Positions 1 to 11,100 of a stretch of DNA of 64,000 bases are shown here, in pieces. Each line of letters begins with the position of its first letter. The stretch's first letter is position 1. The notes below the pieces were generated by a model. The model had not been told where the DNA came from and did not search any database. It saw only the letters and a program-made list of their open reading frames with translations. A program made the translations under genes and the position numbers. Source of the stretch: Baylisascaris procyonis (lineage: Eukaryota; Nematoda; Chromadorea; Rhabditida; Ascarididae); NCBI GenBank assembly GCA_037389465.1, contig JAZARR010000197.1, forward strand, positions 2,218,501 to 2,282,500, given 5' to 3'.

Positions 1-1950
1 TGATTTTCGGTTAAATACTTGGCAAATATGTTATTTCAAGGTGTGATGATGCATGTCTAAGTAATTAACGTCTCAGGTGAGAGCTTTTATTTATAAATCA
101 GCATCTCAGGTGAGAGTTTATTTTTTTAATGCTTTCATATATTCTAAAAAATTCAATGATATCCCCTCCACTTCGTTTATGGAGATTAGAGAGAGGATAA
201 CGGTCTTTTTGCATAAAGTATGGATAAACATGAAATGATCGATTGATTTGATCTTTATCGATTATTAAGGAAGGGTAGTGAAATATCAAGAGATGAATTG
301 TATATCTTTAGACCGATATGATCGGATAACAGTTTACTGTTTACTTCAGTCAGCACTAAAATGACCGCTAGTGATCTATTATTGTCTTCAGTTCACTCCC
401 GAAATATGAAAATACAGAAGATCCGTTCTCGTAAGAAGGGATTTGCTTTGTGGGATTATTCCTGGGATCGTTCTATTCCTTTGAATTGTCGTTTTAAAGT
501 ATTTATAGACTCATTTAATAAATTCGTTCATGAAATGTTGATGGTCTGTTTTTTGTTCCTTGCCTTACCTTTTACAATCGCCCCCATATAGCTCGCAGTG
601 AGTTGGTACTGTTATTTCTCCCTCCCTGCCTCCCCCTCCCCTCCACCCTCCACCCTCTCTACCTTCCACTCATTTGCATAAGTTCGCCTTTGTTCACCCT
701 CCCCCTCGTTCCTCCCTATCCTCACATCTCACCATATTTAGGCGTATCACTAAAACGGCTGTGAATGACAGTGTTCATATTTTTGTTATTCTTCTAGTAT
801 TCTCTTTTGCAATAGTTCGGCTTTTTTTTTCGAATTTGCTAAAATTCGGTTTCGGTCGGGATCGATTCCTATAATCCAGTTTCTTTATTCTTGAAATTCT
901 ACAAATAAATTCCATTTATATGGCTTTCAATGTGTGTATCTATCTATGATGCCGAGTTCGTTCATATTTGTAAGGCAATAGTAACGAATATGAAGGCTTT
1001 GCATTCTTCCATATCTGAAAGGATAACGTTTGAGAACGATTTTTTTTTTTTTTTTAGGATCCAGGATCGGACCTCCAAGCAGAGAATAATCAGTTGCTAG
1101 CTTTGATGATGTTATTTTCTTGCAGCAATATCGTTGTATCTATTTTCCTGGAGAAGGGGGTTATTGTTGCTTTTCGTTTTGAAATCACTAATTTTCGAGA
1201 AATTTAATTTTAAAGAATGCAGTATTTTAAGAAGAAAGATTCCAATTTTCACTGTTATATAGCAGATGCGATATATTTAGATATTTCAAAACCTATTTGC
1301 ATTGTTACTTAAATTTTATTGCCAAATTAATATTCGTTCTATTGTTCAAGAGTTTTTCTCGGATCCTGTTTATAGTTTATTTATAAACTTGTAAAAATTC
1401 AATTGTGAAGGAAGAGGGGAGAGAGAGGTAGAATGTCTTGTGTTGAGTTGATGTTTCTTTCGTTGCCATCTTCATTCATTGTATTGTTTGCGACACCATT
1501 TTCTTGTAAGTCTGGGAAATGGGAAGTTATATAATTAAATTCTGGAAGATAGCCGACTTCCGGTTGGAATGTCATTTGCATATTTAACTAGCAAAATTCA
1601 TTGGATTCTGTATTCTCTAAATTTATTGAGATGCAAATTTTTACCCAAATGGTCTTTCGATTTGTTTTTCGATTAGATTGTTAACAATACATGCATTGAT
1701 GCACATTAATTGAGGTTATACACCGATATATACTTTGCTGTGGTACGATACTTGAATTTGCTATATTTTTGTACATAAAACGTTCGAAAAAAACTGATAA
1801 ATGAGAGATTTTTAGGGATGTAAAAGGAGGTTTCAAAAGACTTTTTATGGGGCAGTTAATAATCGATGAAAATAAGATGGGGTGATGATTGTGCTGAGGA
1901 AAAGCTGGCGCAAAGGTGGACGGAGGGAGGGAATTTGTTTCAGCAACCTC
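1..1950. other. Upstream region without a supported gene
   Basis: AT-rich sequence in which I see no exon chain with matching phases on either strand. It holds two copies of a 13-bp direct repeat, TCTCAGGTGAGAG, at 71-83 and 104-116 (each contains the E-box CAGGTG), and a pyrimidine-rich tract at about 619-669. A minus-strand reading frame at 1399-1572 has an acceptor-like TTTTGCTAG before it and AATAAA just after its stop, but no partner exon was found. Confidence 0.5.
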
Positions 1951-1958
1951 CGTAGACT

Positions 1959-2008
1959 GTTCTAGACGGTCCTCGAACCCATTAAAATAGAGGGGGGATG
2001 CTATAAAA
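1959..2008 (+). promoter_or_regulatory. Candidate promoter: HSE-like array plus TATA box
   Basis: At 1960-1977 the sequence reads TTCtaGACggTCCtcGAA. Read as 5-bp units of alternating orientation this is nTTCn-nGAnn-nTCCn-nGAAn: four units in register, the outer two perfect and the inner two with one mismatch each. A canonical TATAAAA follows at 2002-2008. A start site would be expected near 2030-2040. A non-coding first exon could then run to a donor at 2273/2274 (CAG|gtagga) and join the acceptor at 2758/2759, 16 bp before the A1 start codon. Spliced-leader addition at 2758 is the alternative. The link to heat shock factor is an inference from the motif. Confidence 0.5.
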
Positions 2009-2758
2009 GCAGTTGACGTCGATTTGGTGATACGGCGATAGAAGAGACACTGATAGAAAGAAGACGACGACGAAGCTGTTTATCGGAATCGGATTGTTGT
2101 TTTAATAATAGTGGTAGATTTTAAGTCAGAATTGAGACGGCATCGGTGCTTTAAGTGATATTAGATGCTTTGCGTCATTTAACCGTCGTTTAGATATACG
2201 GAACAGTAATATTTCAATAATAAGAATTATTTATGTTCATTGCACAATTATAGTGACATCGGAAGTAATACAGGTAGGAACACCTTAGTGCTTATAACAT
2301 ATGCAAACAATTATTACTGTTATTACGTCGAAGCGGTTCTGTTCACGATCATGACAGATGATCTGGGATGATGGATAGTCATGCGATCGACCCGTTTCTT
2401 TTTACACACTACTTTTTCTGTCTTAACTTTCTTCCCGTCCTCCCGGCTTAGATCATTTTCTTGTCTTGTTCAGTCCTTTCTTTCTTCTATTTCATTCTAT
2501 CCTTCTGACCTCTTATCTCCTTCTTCCTGTACTTAGGCGTTCACCCGCCACCTCCGGTTATCTGTAAATATTAAATTACACTTGGAATTGTCGGCGGTTC
2601 GTATAAAATAACCGTTATATTATATATGCGCAAGTTGTCAACGCCTATTATTTTCAATAAATATTTCATAAGTTTTCTTTTATAAAGTAAACATTAAACG
2701 GCAAGCTGTCCATTTATGTTAATTGCTTAATTATTTTAATATAAACGTTCATTTGCAG

Positions 2759-2774
2759 TGTTATTCCCTTAGCG
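2759..2774 (+). promoter_or_regulatory. 5' UTR / splice acceptor before the A1 start
   Basis: The acceptor CATTTGCAG ends at 2758 and only 16 bases separate it from ATG. It may take a cis-spliced leader exon (about 2030-2273) or a trans-spliced leader. In the proposed leader exon two short upstream ORFs begin at about 2164 and 2232. Confidence 0.45.
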
Positions 2775-3206
2775 ATGGGCAATGACACTATTGATTTGCG
2801 AGAAAGTGAATCAATTGGTGTTGTATATAAAATCACCACTGAAGGTATCATCTTCATATTCACTCCTGGTTAGTCATACAATGTTGTGCTCTTTCTTTAT
2901 TCGTTCTGTTCGTTGTTCAAGTTTTCGTTTTTTTTCCATAAAACATTGGTCGCCGACATTTGCGCCTCGAAACGTTGTGGTGAGGAGGAATTTTTTTTTT
3001 TAACTTTTGTACAGCCAAGTATTTTCCTTCTGATCACCTCCTCCGCTTCACCCCCCCCCCCACCCGCAATTACTTTTTTTTTTAATCCTAGTTGCATTCT
3101 CTCTTCCCTCAGCACTTGCTGTCCATATATAATTTTTTATGATCGTGTATTAACCGATTTTTCTTATCCTTTTTTTGTAATGAAACAAGAACGTAAATTA
3201 TTCATG

Positions 3207-3256
<50 letters not shown>

Positions 3257-6200
3257 TGGATACCTTCTGATCGTTTTTTTTTTCGCTTGATTGCAGCACT
3301 AGTTGCCTGTTGAATTGCAACATCTTTACACTATTCCTGAACTAAAGCATTTTTATTTAAATGGCTGTCATCTGCAAATACTTCCGACAATCATTTGCTC
3401 TTATGAATTATTTCTCTATTAGTCATTTAATGTATTCCATCTGTTTCACATGGGGTTTTATGAGTTTCTTTGTTTTTCTTTATCCGTGTTTCGTAAGTGT
3501 CGATGAATTGTTTTGTTTCTCTCTATCCATGTTCCACGAATCGCTGTGAGCTTCTATTCCTCTCCATCTCTTCTCGATGAGCTCCTCTATCTGCTCCTCT
3601 ATATCCCTTTGTATACTCCGATGCAGACCTTTTTTGTCTTCGTCGTTTAACCAATCCTAGCTTCGATTAGAGAAGCACACAATTTGTTGCCTTTAGCACT
3701 TCCATAATAATTTGTTTACTACCGATATGGATTCAGATTCGTTTCAGGCTATTTTCCGGATCCGTATATTGACCAACGGCTTACACCTCTAGAAAACCGA
3801 TACGCTTTGGGAGATTTTATTGCGTTGAAGATTGGTGAGGGGAATATTGTACGCTCTCATAAGAAGACCGACCCTGTGCTAAGAGTCGAGGTCGATGGTG
3901 ATCGAATTTTGGTTTGTTTTTGTGTATCGTTTGCAAAAAATATTTCATTTGCATGATTTAGTTAGGATACTTGAAGAGGTGGTTAAAAAACGATCTCCAC
4001 CACAGTGGGCCTTTCCTGCATATCCTTGTATTAGTGAAAGAAGAAGAAGGAAAAGGAAAGTTAAGGGGACGATCTCCTTCATCTCAAGCAAAACGTATAA
4101 CGTTGAAATTCCTCTTGGAAATTACACAAAATTGTTGGCCGTTTGCAGAGGTTAACATTTCTGTCCTTCTTCTATCTTTCCACCGCGAATCTTCCTTCTT
4201 TTCCTTTCTCCGTTCATGCATCCGTTCGCTGTTTGTAATCTCACTTTTCCCAATGCTGTGGTGATTTCAAACTGTATGTTGAAACCTAACTAGATGAGAA
4301 GGATGTTTTTAATCCATACCCACCATATTATTGTGACAAGGATGTTTGTTATAATCGTTGATTTGTTAATGTTCGTTTTCAGGTGGAAACACAAATTGCA
4401 TTCTATCCGTCAACGGGGCAATATGCGATGCGTGAGGAAGCATTAACCGGTAATGCATCATGGTCACCAGATTTTAATGTCGTTTTATGTGAGGCCAATG
4501 TTATATCACAACCAAGGCGCAATCATATGTATACTGCTTGGGTTCAGAGGTTTCTATCTTTTATTTACTCTTCTCATATTTAATTCTAGAAATGAATGTT
4601 CAACGTTTATTGATAAATAAAGCATTTTATAGTAATTAATTTACTTGATAGTAAATAATATTGTCAATGTCAAGTATTGTGTTTGTATGAAAATCCAGGA
4701 AATACAATAATGCTAGATCCCTCCATTATTTATTAATATTTGGAAGAAAGTTGAAAGAAAATTTCAAACGGGAGGAATTAAAAATATGTTGCTAACTATT
4801 GCATTTTCGCTTTTATATGGGGATGGTGATTTTGGCATTGAGATATTGTTTAGAATTCCGATTTCGCACTTCGAAATGTTATTTATACATATGCAACCAT
4901 AACCCCGTGTATTTTATTGTGAATATTATTCGCATGCTATGTGATTATAATTTTATCACATTTCATAATTTCCTTAACGTTTATTTTATGACAGACTTGA
5001 CGGGCAATTGCTGCTTATGGATCAACCAGTCTCCTGGAAGGTATCGAACAAGAAGCCACCCAGCGAGCCTATCAGTCAGTTCAGTCTCTCCAAAGCGGTA
5101 TGCGTTCCCGAAGTGATTATGGATTTGCTGATCTTATTGAGCACTTATGGGTGTGTCATATTTTCTTGATGTCTATATATGAGGGTCTTTCAGGGCGTAG
5201 GTAGGAATTTTTCTCGAGAAAGGCGAGGCCTAGTCAGCGTGGTAGTTAAATATGGTATCTGCAACTTTTTTATTCTGTTTGACCGCATGTATTCCTACAT
5301 TCCGAATAATCCGTAACATTTCTAAGGATCTTTGGCTTTTCTTGGCCCCGTTCTGTTGCGACGCTTTATGTTCTCCTTTGAGGCGGAAGGCATAGATAAG
5401 TTGATGTTACAAGTTGACAAGATGGTGTTTGTCTCAGTTGCCGGTCGTTGTTTGACGTTACAATCAGAGCACCGTTTTTATCGTATCGATCAGATACCAC
5501 TTTTACCGGGTCGATCGAATACCGTTTTTACCGGGTCATCAAATACCGTTTTTACCGGGTCATCAAATACCGTTTTTACCGGGTCGATCAGATACTGTTT
5601 TTCTGGGTTGGTCAGACTGTTAAAGCTTTATTAGCGCTGAGAATTCAGCCCACTTGTGATATTGTTAGGTGCTGAAACTACCTTGAGTTAGAGAGAAGGA
5701 TGGGGATTGAATTTGAAACAACTCTGATCGATCCATTACGAAGCTAGTTGATCGCGCAATCGTATTTCCTTGTAAATTTGTCGTCCTCAGTCACATTTTT
5801 CGTTCTGTCATTTTTTCAATGTACAGAAGCTAGATTTGGCGTCAGGTATAGGACTCGAATTGTCTGCATCCATGTTCAGACGTCTCGTATGCTCTGCTGT
5901 GGTAGTCGAGATGATTTTGCAAGTTTGTTTTTTTTTTCAAACAAGCTGCATGTTTTATATCTTTTTTCTCTTCCTAATATCTGTGCAGTAGTTATTTTGA
6001 AGCAGAATATTTAAATCTCAGCGATATGATTGACACAAATTTTTACGGAAATATCCATTGAGTTTTTTTTTGTGTTAGGGAAATTTAACTCGTGTTGCAT
6101 AATGCATCAAAGATAAGTTGCTGTGAGGAATTATGCAAAAAAAAAGTATGCAATTTATTGCTTTTTTGCTTTTCATTTATAAGTAATTTGTCAGTTGGGA

Positions 6201-7200
6201 AGGTATGAGTAGGTATGCATAATAGAAGTAATACAGATGGGGGCCTCTAAGCAGGTATGCCTATATGGATGCTACAGGTAAAGGAGTAATAAGTTGGTGT
6301 GCATTGTATGCGTAGTAAAGATGATAAGAGGGGGGGGGGGGTAAGTGGATGTGCACTACAGATTGATATGGGCGGAATGATGAAAAAATCCAGGGTGCAC
6401 TGCATTTGTGGTATAGGTGAAGAGGAAGTGAAGTAGATATTGTAGCTGCATGACTGTGGACTATAGAGTTCAGTTTTGTGGATGTACGGTAGAAAGGCTT
6501 ACTGTAGTAGAAAGTGTCGTTACTGTGAGAATGATATCGTATAAAAATATTACGAATTGCCCATTGTATACTATTATCTTTGGTTTTTCGATATAGGTTT
6601 TCTTGATGTAGACCAGTTTCACCGTCTAATCGACAGGTTGGGGGGGGGGGAGGGGTGGAGGGGATTTAATTACCCACTTTTGCTATCCCTTCTCTCTCTC
6701 AATTCATAGGTGGTTAATGTGTTTCGCATTTCAGTTTTATACTAAGAACGTAGTTTGTTCAAAAAAAAAAAAAATAGTATTAAAAATGGCAAATGATGGA
6801 ATGAGACAAGAAAAAATAAATAAATAAGAAATTTTCCTTCCGATGAGCTGTTTAGTGCCGTTTATCAGCTGGGTTCGCAATTGTACAATCATATATGCAA
6901 ATGGGAGAAGGTGGCATTGGCATTCGTATATAATAGAGCAGCATCTCCGATATTAATTTCAATATGCATTCGAATGACTAAACTCCCTTCATAAATCGAC
7001 GATCTTGCAGCCGTGGAATAAACATCGACCACGTCATTCAACACGCCGCTATTTTTCGCATCGTCCACCTACCGAGGTGCTTAAACAGGTATGCTGGTTA
7101 TGTTCGCTGTTTGCTTTCTATCGCAGAAATGTGCATCGGCAGGTTTATTTTATTGCTGCTTATTTCAGCTATTTGTCTCAAAATATTTTCCAGGAATTGC

Positions 7201-7253
<53 letters not shown>

Positions 7254-7466
7254 TCTTCGTTTTTAAGGTATAGAAGCAAATTTATTAGTTCGTCTTTCGT
7301 TTCTTTGATTGGTTTTGTTATTTCAAGTGTTTTAGAAATTCCCCTCATTTGTACTATATTGGTTCTGTTATAGTTGATTCTTGATGAGTTATTTTTATTT
7401 TCGTAGATGGAACTTACCCATGGGAGGGATATTTTATCTGGCCTCGTTTCTGAAGCCAAAATCTGA
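2775..7466 (+). CDS. A1: unrecognised protein with one repeated module and a C-terminal helical segment
   Basis: Proposed exons: 2775-2844, 3748-3911, 4383-4549, 4995-5040, 5085-5150, 5827-5922, 7011-7088, 7407-7466, giving 248 aa. All phases match. The start MGNDTIDL lies 16 bp after an acceptor at 2758. Residues 15-149 form a beta-rich module with G-V-V (15-17), A-L-G-D-F (43-47), D-P-V-L (65-68), D-G-D (73-75) and a closing W-K (148-149). The same marks recur twice in A2. Residues 163-200 are helical, with F-A-D-L-I-E-H-L-W-K matching a segment near the end of A2. A basic linker (204-229) leads to the last exon. AATAAA follows the stop at 7557-7562. The exon 4 region is uncertain because two reading frames overlap there. 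I do not recognise the family. A1 may be an alternative 3' form of one gene with A2. Confidence 0.68.
3211..3252. repeat. (TA)n microsatellite flanked by a 9-bp direct repeat
   Basis: About 21 TA units in the first A1 intron. TTCATGGAT stands immediately on both sides (3201-3209 and 3253-3261), so the array looks inserted into or expanded within a duplicated 9-mer. Confidence 0.9.
5471..5615. repeat. 24-25 bp minisatellite, six copies
   Basis: Units begin at about 5471, 5494, 5519, 5543, 5567 and 5592. The consensus core is ATACCGTTTTTACCGGGT followed by CATCAA or CGATCAG. Two neighbouring central units (5519-5566) are identical, while the outer ones have drifted. The array lies in the A1 intron between 5150 and 5827 and is open in one frame by chance. 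Confidence 0.85.
7203..7250. repeat. (TA)n microsatellite
   Basis: About 24 TA units in the intron between the last two A1 exons. Confidence 0.95.
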
Positions 7467-7556
7467 ATGCAGAGGAAGTAATGAACTCATTGCAGTAGTA
7501 CTATAGACCAGCTGAGTGAATTCTACTGAAATATGAAAATACTTCTATTGGGAATT

Positions 7557-7562
7557 AATAAA
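7557..7562 (+). terminator. AATAAA poly(A) signal for A1
   Basis: A canonical hexamer 91 bp after the TGA at 7464-7466. It supports a transcript ending here, separate from or alternative to the A2 exons that begin about 560 bp further on. Confidence 0.5.
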
Positions 7563-8123
7563 AAACAACCCATTCATATTGAAATTATTGGGTTAATTTT
7601 TACAATGAATTTTTCCGTTAATACAGATGGTGTTGTATTGTAATATTGATGCATTTTTCGTTAAAATCTTTGAAGGTGATTGCTTAGTTGTAAATTAACC
7701 AAGGACATCTTCGATTTTCTCATGTTTATTGCTAAGTTCAATGTCCTATACAATTGGTATATTTGGCATTTAAGCGTTATTCGTCGATATGAGCCCAGCG
7801 AGTGGCCAGTACTAAAATGCTTGCGTTGTATTTTATCTGCATAATAGTGATCGTGTCAATAGCTGGGCAGTGGGTGGGACCAAAAAGGTTGTGATGGTAG
7901 GTGGTTATCCAATATGTCGTAATCCTTGCTTTAGGCGATCATTATCCTTCGTCAGAATTTGGTCATGCCCCACTAGATTGCGATAGGAGGGAAAATGATG
8001 GGTTGTGCATTTGAGTACTGCGGATATCCTTCTTCCATCCTCCTCATCACGTTGCTGTTCTCGTTTAGTTGCAAGTAGCAATATTATGCCTTACAAATTT
8101 ATTAAGAAAGAAATTATTTATAG

Positions 8124-11100
8124 TATGCAAGGGATAGTTTCGAAGGCGTGGTGATACGCACAATTGAAGAGAACGCAATTGTTTGGTCGGCGGCAATTCC
8201 GATCAGTGAAGTGCTATTTCTGTTTGGTGTAAGAGAGGGTATGGTTGTTGGTGATTGGATGCGATTCAATTGCGAGTTCGTTTTTCTGCTTTCCTTCTTC
8301 TTTTTTTTGAAACAATAACTTATTATCGTCTTTGTTCTTGATTGGGGCAGTGAGGTTCATGAATTGATGTAAAAGTAAATGTTTTCTTTTTGAGATCTTT
8401 GTAAGGGTCAGTTCCACTTGGCTCGTATGGTCGTCCAAGTCTCCTTGAGGAGTAAATTGCGAGCCGATACGGTATGAAAGGCGAATGGTTTATCACACTT
8501 ATACAGTAAGATGAAAAACCAGGGGAAACACTAGGATAGCTCCAATCGCCGGCACTATCCCGTAGTCACGGTCTGAACTCTACGCTGCCGCCGATCACCT
8601 GATGCGTTCCACCGCCACACGTAAGCCACTCATCCTTACGAACAGTCGAGAAGTTGGGATGAATACATGGGCACTCAACTCCTTTATATCCTCCCGATTC
8701 TGCCTCAGGCTAGCCTCACGAAGCATGCTGAGCAGTCGTTTGTTCTGCCTGTAAGTTGTTGACCTTCCTTGACTTACCTTGCAAAGCTACTATTCCAACT
8801 TGATCTCTAGCAGACAAATCTATGTAACGTCATTTTATTCTGAATTTCAGAGTAGCAATTCGCGTGCAGCATAATTGTTTTCTCGAGGGCAAAAAGTTTG
8901 AAATAATTGCACCGATATTGCCCGTTCGTCAGATCAACGGTACCGTTGTGGTAAGTTAATTAAATATTAATTGATTTTTTGTGTTTTCCACGTAAAATGA
9001 GTTTTCAAAGAATATCGTTGCTAACAGCTCATCATTCAAAAATTCAAATTTATAAAAGTAAAACAAGGGAAATTTCTTTTTATGGATCTTCACAATCGTG
9101 GTCCATATTAAGGGGTCGAGGAAAGGATTGGATCCTGCGATTGTTACCCTTCTCGAGAGCGGGGATTTATTCACTTATAAGGAATGTAGTGGGTGGTGCA
9201 GAATACAGCGCCGTTAATGGTAGTCCAACAAATTCTGTTATCTGAATAAATACTCGGAAGTAAATTAGCTTATTAGATTGTGAATTATTTCTGTAATTTG
9301 CATAGAGTGAGATGGTGGGAAAAACCTACGTTGGTCTGAGGTGGCAAACGGTGAACGGTCAATACTAATGGTGGTTTATTAAGGTCTACTGAAGTCTAGG
9401 CAGAACCTGGTTCGCAGAAGGTATTGAAGGCAAAGCGATGGCGACGTTTTATTTAAATGCAGCAGTGAATGTAGTTAATTTTTAACGATGAAATCGTTCA
9501 GGCGGAACTGTTGCTAAATGTACCCGACAGTAACTCGGGAGTGATCCGTCATCGGAGGGATGTGGTTACGGTGCAATCCCCAACGCTTGGACCAATCGAG
9601 TTCCCATCTGGAATATTTCGTGACAGCTTCTATGGCCAAACGTTGAAGATTCGAGTCATCAAAATATCAAAAACCAGCAACACTGGTGCCAGCTGGAGGT
9701 TCGATGAGTTTATTCGCGGTGATGTTTGCAATGATGAGGTGAGCTGACTTCGGAGTAATTTCGTGATTACGAATCTTTTTTTATTCGGGAATAAGTGCTA
9801 GTTTATTCTTGATATAAACATGCAATGAACAAGTAAATGAGGCTTTTTATTTTTTTGTATTCATATAAAGGACAAATAGATGGAAACCAGACGGGTGGTA
9901 GTTTACTTCCTCTTTATGAACAATAAATGAAAGAGTCGATGAACGAGAGCTAACCGGATATATGGTGGAGTGTATTTATTAAGTGAACTTGTCATATTGT
10001 AAATTCAACTTCATTATTTATAAATTTTATTTACTTTAATGATTTTTGATCTGAATATGGGGATAATCGATGATGTTCACCAACTAATTCAGAACACATC
10101 TCTGATTGTTTTTATATTTGAGGAAAAAAGTATTAAAAAAGACCGATTTTTTATTTTCTTTTAATTAAAAAATAAATAATTTTTTCTGGGGCCTTAAGAG
10201 GGAAGGGGGAAAGGCCAAGTATCGGTAACGGCTGTTACTTGAAGTCGAGAGGTTTTCTTTCGACGACTTTCGATCATTTTTTGTTATACATTGAACTTTC
10301 ATGCATAATAAGATACTATGATGACATAAGACGTATGTTGCCTTGATCAGAGAGTGTGGTATTGCTGAGTTTGGTCTGTGTTGGAGCCATAACCTATCTA
10401 TTGATGATTTAAATTGACAGAGGTTCACCTTGGAAAATCTATTTAATATAGTCTGGAAGTAGGGCATCCAAAACGAAGATATACCTTATCACTTAGCAGT
10501 GATGAGCGCTCAAAGTGTTTTTGATAAGCGAGCTCGTGGGCATATAGTTGCGGTGCCAGATAGCGCGAAACGCGTTGGAGTGAAGTCAGTTAGCGGTATC
10601 GATTAGTGTACTGCGGTATCCCTAAAGAGAACGACCGTTGTTTGTTGCTGTAATTACGCAATTGTCATCAAATAAAAAGGGGATCAAAAGATTGGAATCG
10701 TGAATGGAAATAAAAGTTGTCAAAAAAGTTGCAAAAAGAACTTTTTTTTTAGTTTGAAATTCTAATGCACTAGTTTTAGGAGATATGAAACTGTACTTCA
10801 AACTCTCCCCCTCTCTCCCATTCTTATTTGATAAGACGGTTATCTTTATCATTCCTCCATGAATGTATTGCGGAATTAAGTTATTGTTATTGTTGTTCCT
10901 GCTGCTGTAATTCAGTATGGTGTTGTGGCATTAAGTCATTAGTTATATCTTAGATGCGGCTCTTAGAAATGTTATGAGAGGGTCAACAATGGAAAGTACT
11001 ATGAAGCTAGTATTCGCATTGTTCTTTGTATTTTTTTTTTTTTGTTTAGTCTACTTTTACTGTTGCGGTTATTTGCTATTCTCATGATGGTCATCGTTTA

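Noticed and set aside
1399..1572. Minus-strand frame with protein-like composition, an acceptor-like TTTTGCTAG and AATAAA after the stop.
   Set aside because: No upstream minus-strand exon with a matching donor was found, and it would have to fit in front of the promoter-like block. One open frame of this size in AT-rich DNA is not enough.
8214..8438. Minus-strand frame across the A2 exon and the LTR border.
   Set aside because: It is the antisense shadow of the exon at 8124-8275 and runs into the repeat.
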